Assembly (NCBI GenBank): GCA_963556495.2
Contig: OY747701.1
Coordinates: 40,026,501 to 40,090,500, forward strand
Length of the DNA stretch: 64,000 nucleotides
Reading direction: 5' to 3'
Source of the DNA: Valencia hispanica
Taxonomy: Eukaryota; Chordata; Actinopteri; Cyprinodontiformes; Valenciidae
Part shown: piece by piece, positions 61,801 to 64,000 of the stretch
Numbering within the stretch: position 1 is the first letter of the stretch
Layout: each line of letters opens with the position of its first letter
Translations under genes and position numbers: made by a program
Notes under the pieces: generated by a model
Seen by the model: the letters and a program-made list of their open reading frames with translations, nothing else
Databases searched by the model: none
What the model was told of the DNA's origin: nothing

Positions 61801-64000
61801 CAGTTCAAAACGTTATTTGTTTTTAAACTTTCAATTGTCTGAGCTGTTGCACCACCATGTTCCAGTTAGGACATTAAGGTTGTCCTCCATGTTCCTCCTG
61901 GAGGTTCCTTTATCAAGGATCTGATCCCGAGGTGACAGGTTTTTCAGTAGCTGCTCCTAAATTGTGGAACGGGTTGCCGCTCCACATTCGTGCCGCTCAG
62001 ACTCTTGTAAAGTTTAAGTTGTTACTTAAGACTCATTATTTTTCATTGTTTTTTACCTAAGATGTCTGTTTTTATCTATTATCTATTTGTATATATAGGA
62101 ATTGTGATTTTTATGTGTTTAGCTACAACTACTGTGGTCTTCATGGTTTTTATTCTTTTATTAATTCTTATTGTTTTTATTACTTGTACAGCACTTTGGG
62201 CAACCATGTAGTATTAAATGTGCTTCATAAATAAATTAGAAATTGATCATTCCTAAAAACCTCAAAATCTCAGTACAAATTTCGATGTTCGGTTCTATCA
62301 TGAAGACCAAGGGTAGTCAAATTAGATCAAAGGTCTACTTCTTTCCCTATATGCAAAACTCTGTGTACAGCCTGAATACACCAACCCTATGGTGAAACAC
62401 GCTGGTGGCAGCATCATGCTTTGTGGAGGCTTTTCTTCAGCTGGGGCAGTGAAGCTGGACGAAGTTGATAGGCACCATCCTGAACAAAGACCCGTTGGAG
62501 GCGATGTGGAAGTTCACCTCCCAGCAGGACAGCCACGCTAAACTTGCAGCCAGAGCTACAGAACGGCCAAGTCAAAGACTTGACCGCCGTTGTTAAAGAG
62601 GCTATATGCAACTTTTTCCCCAAAATAAACATAACAATAGCCTTTTTTTTTGACTATTTATGACTCAAACATCTCCTGATGAGCATACTGACACCTTGTC
62701 AGCTCACAGTGGGTGCACCTATAAGCCTGTATCCAATTTTTTCTATTTTCTGTCGGGTCGGATTTTTCCCGCGCTGTCTGCGGATGTGACGTCAAGCGCG
62801 TTCATGTTAACTGTTTCCGATCACTGTGCCACCACAGCTAGTCAGCACTCGCAAGCAGTTCAATGGATTGTGCGAATACACAGAAGAGACCCAGGACAAC
62901 TGACACCAATAGTAATTCCACATAAGACTAAAAAAGTTAAACCCCTGACAAGTGCCAGAAAAAGATCGAAGATTGAGAGCGACCGGCGTACGAGCGCGCG
63001 CTGCGAGAGCGAGCAGAAAGGAAGAGCAGCTCCGTTTTTTGGGCACAGGTGTCAGTCGTGAGTTTAAAGTTCAGAAAATTGCATATAGCCCCTTTAACCG
63101 AAATAATCAATGAATTTGAGCTATTTTGCAAAGAAAAATAACAAATAAAAAACTAATTCTCCTAAACCTGGGATCAGGGGGACAATTTAGATTTTTTTTT
63201 CATAAAATAAATGGACGCATGCGATGGATGGGCTTTCGTTCTGTCTACAGTAATGTAGGACATTGTGTTGATCTATTACATAAAAGAAGGGGAAAGGTTT
63301 ATTACTTTTACAACACACTGTACCTAAACCCGCCATCTCTCCATCAGGACCTGAGTCTTCGCCAAATGATGGCATCAGCTTTTACACAGAAAAGATCTCA
63401 AAACAACAAGGTGAACTGAAGACACTACGCTCAGAGTTTGACCTGCTGAGCTCGGAGCTTCAGCTGAGAGCAGAGCTGACCTCAGAACTGGAAGTCCAAG
63501 TTCACGACTTGGAGAAGAAGGCTCATGCTGCGGAGGAGCAAGCGCAGGGTATGGCTCAACAGCTGAGCACCGCTTTGGAGGAGAAGAAGAGTCTTTCTAA
63601 TCAGGTAGAAGGACAAAATGATTTTATTGTTTAACCTAGATTAGGACTTTAGGGATCGTAACGATTATGCCTGGTCTGTTGTTCAGGTGACCCAGCTGTT
63701 GGAGGAGAGGGAGGTGTTAACTCTGCAGCTGGAAACATCTAAATGTCAACTGACTGATGTCATGGAGATGTTGGAAGGACTTGAGATGGCCAAAGGTTTT
63801 TGTTTTCTCTTTCTAAGATTAAAAAATAATAATTTTATGATACATTTATGACACTGAGGAGATGTTCCTTCTGGTTCTGCAGGTGGATGGGATGAAAAGT
63901 TCCTTCAGCAGGAGAGTGAGTTAAAGAGGGTCCGCTCTGAAAAGGCTAACCTGGAGCAGCACATCCTGGGAATGGAGTCTGAACTGGAGACCATGCAAGC
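49828..64000 (+). CDS. cenpf: cenpf, centromere protein F (5' 27 coding exons, runs off right edge)
   Basis: Very long coiled-coil protein that rises in G2, sits at the nuclear envelope and then the outer kinetochore, and links microtubules and dynein regulators (NDE1/NDEL1) in mammals. Coding starts at ATG 49838 (MSWAVEEWKDGLPGKALQKI, the conserved CENP-F N-terminus). Exons: 49838-49999, 50134-50259, 51063-51133, 51639-51775, 51854-51945, 52026-52299, 52378-52580, 52685-52810, 52902-53030, 53152-53274, 53380-53515, 53600-53729, 53980-54259, 54359-54565, 54789-54997, 55215-55344, 56824-57102, 57273-57860, 58010-58141, 59262-60166, 60461-60672, 60751-60871, 60952-61048, 61151-61247, 63348-63604, 63687-63795, 63883 to edge. 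Phases agree throughout, giving about 1,816 codons. Human CENPF is about 3,100-3,200 residues, so perhaps half is present. The C-terminal CaaX end is outside. Confidence 0.95.
49838..52299 (+). CDS. cenpf: cenpf N-terminal domain, residues 1 to about 287
   Basis: Six coding exons (49838-49999, 50134-50259, 51063-51133, 51639-51775, 51854-51945, 52026-52299). The first three encode coiled coil of the CENP-F N-terminal family, including QLDKLKKERTQKQFQLDSLE. The fourth has a Ser-rich stretch (SSSLSSSSSELPTYSTPQK). The sixth is Ser/Thr-Pro rich with ETPLKRRG and EETPIKPSQR, resembling the human region with TP sites before the coiled coil resumes. Confidence 0.94.
50452..50971. mobile_element. 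hAT-type MITE, copy B (520 bp)
   Basis: The same family as 19866-20420 but inverted. Shared blocks include AAATTATTGCGATAAACG, CCTCTGAACGATCAATAAAC and, on the other strand, TTAATCGCAGGATAAATTTA. The flanks gtgtaaat (50444-50451) and gtgtagat (50972-50979) agree 7/8. The left end is slightly deleted. Located in cenpf intron 50260-51062. Confidence 0.85.
51171..51519. mobile_element. hAT-type MITE (349 bp) in cenpf intron
   Basis: TAGAGCTGCACGA at the left mirrors TCGTGCAGCTCTA at the right. The flanks gtttggac (51163-51170) and gtttgggc (51520-51527) match 7/8. No coding. It makes up most of intron 51134-51638. Confidence 0.88.
52378..53729 (+). CDS. cenpf: cenpf coiled-coil exons, residues about 288-569
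   Basis: Six short exons (52378-52580, 52685-52810, 52902-53030, 53152-53274, 53380-53515, 53600-53729) of almost continuous heptad repeats rich in Glu, Gln, Lys and Leu. Introns are small (69-109 bases), and each exon is 41-68 codons long. Confidence 0.93.
53980..55344 (+). CDS. cenpf: cenpf coiled-coil exons, residues about 570-845
   Basis: Exons 53980-54259, 54359-54565, 54789-54997 and 55215-55344 continue the rod (QSELQKQRQESERLSNKLTV, NKISSIEADKASLSAHIDSL, and others). No globular domain is visible. Confidence 0.92.
55577..55840. mobile_element. DNA-transposon remnant (29190/35130 family)
   Basis: It opens TACAGTGCCTTCAATGCATT; TCTCCCACCTGAGCTGTGGA and TTTAGGTGAAAACCACAGC follow. The copy is short and non-coding, and is joined directly to the repeat at 55845. 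Confidence 0.5.
55845..56710 (+). repeat. unclassified teleost repeat in cenpf intron, related to 29640-30145
   Basis: TTCAGTTCAGTTTATATCGT starts it; AACCCAGCCGATTGCATTGA, GCAGCAATCCCTCATACCAA, GTGGAGAGGAAAAATTCCAA and GCGGCCATCTGCCGCGATTG follow. The distal half (GTTTTAAGCCTGGTCTTAAA to GATGGAGCTTGATTGTTAAG) is absent from the other copy. No coding frame. Confidence 0.65.
56824..58141 (+). CDS. cenpf: cenpf coiled-coil exons, residues about 846-1178
   Basis: Exons 56824-57102, 57273-57860 and 58010-58141. The 588-base exon is the second largest here. The last exon has tandem possible acceptors (after 58009 and after 58015) that would differ by Val-Gln only. Confidence 0.92.
58308..58910. 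mobile_element. MITE or small DNA transposon in cenpf intron
   Basis: The ends AAGCCGTTTTCAGGCAG and, inverted, AGCCCCTTTCAAACAGG are similar. The interior carries a + strand frame starting MVDETADLLTVLVFVM and the repeated phrase TTCCGG/TTCCTGGAACATTAC. The family was not identified; it may be a deletion derivative of a larger transposon. Confidence 0.6.
58911..59261 (+). other. cenpf: end of cenpf intron 58142-59261
   Basis: AT-rich; no repeat or ORF recognised. Confidence 0.5.
59262..60166 (+). CDS. cenpf: cenpf large coiled-coil exon with 14-residue tandem repeats, residues about 1179-1479
   Basis: 905-base exon, the largest coding exon in the window. After a leader of about 55 residues it contains fifteen consecutive units, all 14 residues long except one of 11, between 59427 and 60047. 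Examples are LESKLSQITEENSK, SESTLSQVAEEKAQ, LVSKVKQVEEEKLQ and LESNYGQISEENIK. Acceptor ctactttcag, donor gtacgt. Confidence 0.95.
60461..61247 (+). CDS. cenpf: cenpf exons with acidic, Ser-rich linker, residues about 1480-1655
   Basis: Exons 60461-60672, 60751-60871, 60952-61048 and 61151-61247. Coiled coil (HQKLSLLQTELTVLQQQYDL) gives way to a less regular acidic segment (PEPDTSISTSAESNPQNQQE, EADLTSDQEMLNDLGEEEA), probably a flexible linker. The donor at 60672 could instead be used three bases earlier. Confidence 0.88.
61250..62250 (+). mobile_element. LINE ORF2 3' fragment in cenpf intron
   Basis: The + strand frames contain VLGPLTSYTHSHAKNLG, then QISSVVKSVFFHLRLLGKVM, SWLDYGYSLYLGLPQSSLHH and LQLAQNAASRLLTGGRG, the post-RT region of a fish LINE (L2/Rex1-like). 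A frameshift near 61485 and a stop near 61797 break it. The tail is TTGTACAGCACTTTGGGCAA and AATAAATTAGAAATTGATC near 62240. Confidence 0.8.
62340..62592 (+). mobile_element. Tc1-like transposase fragment
   Basis: GGTGAAACACGCTGGTGGCA and GCATCATGCTTTGTGGAGGC decode to VKHAGGSIMLCGG, then CAGTGAAGCTGGACGAAGTT, GGAAGTTCACCTCCCAGCAG and GCCAGAGCTACAGAACGGCC, the middle of a Tc1 transposase. Cut short at the TTAA where the next MITE inserted. Confidence 0.65.
62597..63093. mobile_element. TTAA MITE, copy 2 (497 bp, inverted relative to copy 1)
   Basis: AGAGGCTATATGCAACTTTT starts it and, inverted, AGGGGCTATATGCAATTTTC ends it. TTAA lies at 62593-62596 and 63094-63097. Shared interior blocks with 40079-40570 include, for example, TGATGAGCATACTGACACCT and TGAACTGCTTGCGAGTGCTG. 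The 133-codon frame here is incidental. Confidence 0.9.
63348..64000 (+). CDS. cenpf: cenpf coiled coil resumes, to the window edge
   Basis: Exons 63348-63604, 63687-63795 and 63883 onward. The last begins GGWDEKFLQQESELKR, which resembles a conserved CENP-F motif around GWDEKFL. The last exon is cut by the end of the window. Confidence 0.92.

Noticed and set aside
62660..63061. 133-codon frame ending in a basic segment
   Set aside because: It lies wholly inside a TTAA MITE whose other copy does not preserve it; base composition explains the length.

Overview
The window is vertebrate nuclear DNA, most likely from a teleost fish. The evidence is short coding exons in long AT-rich introns with GT/AG boundaries, three genes whose translations align codon by codon with vertebrate proteins, and a repeat population typical of teleosts: Tc1-like fragments, short non-autonomous DNA transposons (hAT-like and TTAA-flanked), truncated LINEs and a tRNA-derived SINE. 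The species cannot be named from the sequence.

Three protein genes lie head to tail on the + strand. (1) 2878-22176: the last 13 coding exons of galnt2, the Golgi enzyme that starts mucin-type O-glycosylation. They encode 446 residues, matching the human C-terminal 446. The first exons lie left of the window. (2) 31527-41839: a complete smyd2 (12 exons, 435 codons), a MYND-SET lysine methyltransferase. (3) from 45.5 kb to the right edge: the 5' part of cenpf, with a candidate cell-cycle promoter and non-coding exon 1 near 45.4-45.5 kb, then 27 coding exons (about 1,816 codons) of kinetochore coiled-coil protein. The rest of cenpf runs off the window.

Layout: 1-2340 is a truncated minus-strand LINE in the galnt2 intron; 2.9-22.2 kb is galnt2 with a SINE, LINE pieces, Tc1 remnants, a TTCC microsatellite and a hAT MITE in its introns; 22.2-31.4 kb is galnt2 3' UTR plus intergenic DNA rich in nested transposons; 31.4-41.8 kb is smyd2, whose last intron holds a three-deep nest of MITEs; 41.8-45.4 kb is smyd2 3' UTR and a short intergenic gap; 45.4-64 kb is cenpf, whose introns hold more MITEs, several related to copies elsewhere in the window.

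The three genes do not form a pathway; they look like neighbours by descent. SMYD2 and CENPF are also close together on human 1q41, with PTPN14 between them, and GALNT2 lies further along human 1q. I found no new gene system. The best leads are an AT-AC (U12-type) intron in smyd2, a CCAAT/CHR cell-cycle promoter for cenpf, a run of fifteen 14-residue coiled-coil repeats in one cenpf exon, and a set of TTAA-flanked and hAT-type MITEs with intact target-site duplications, several nested.
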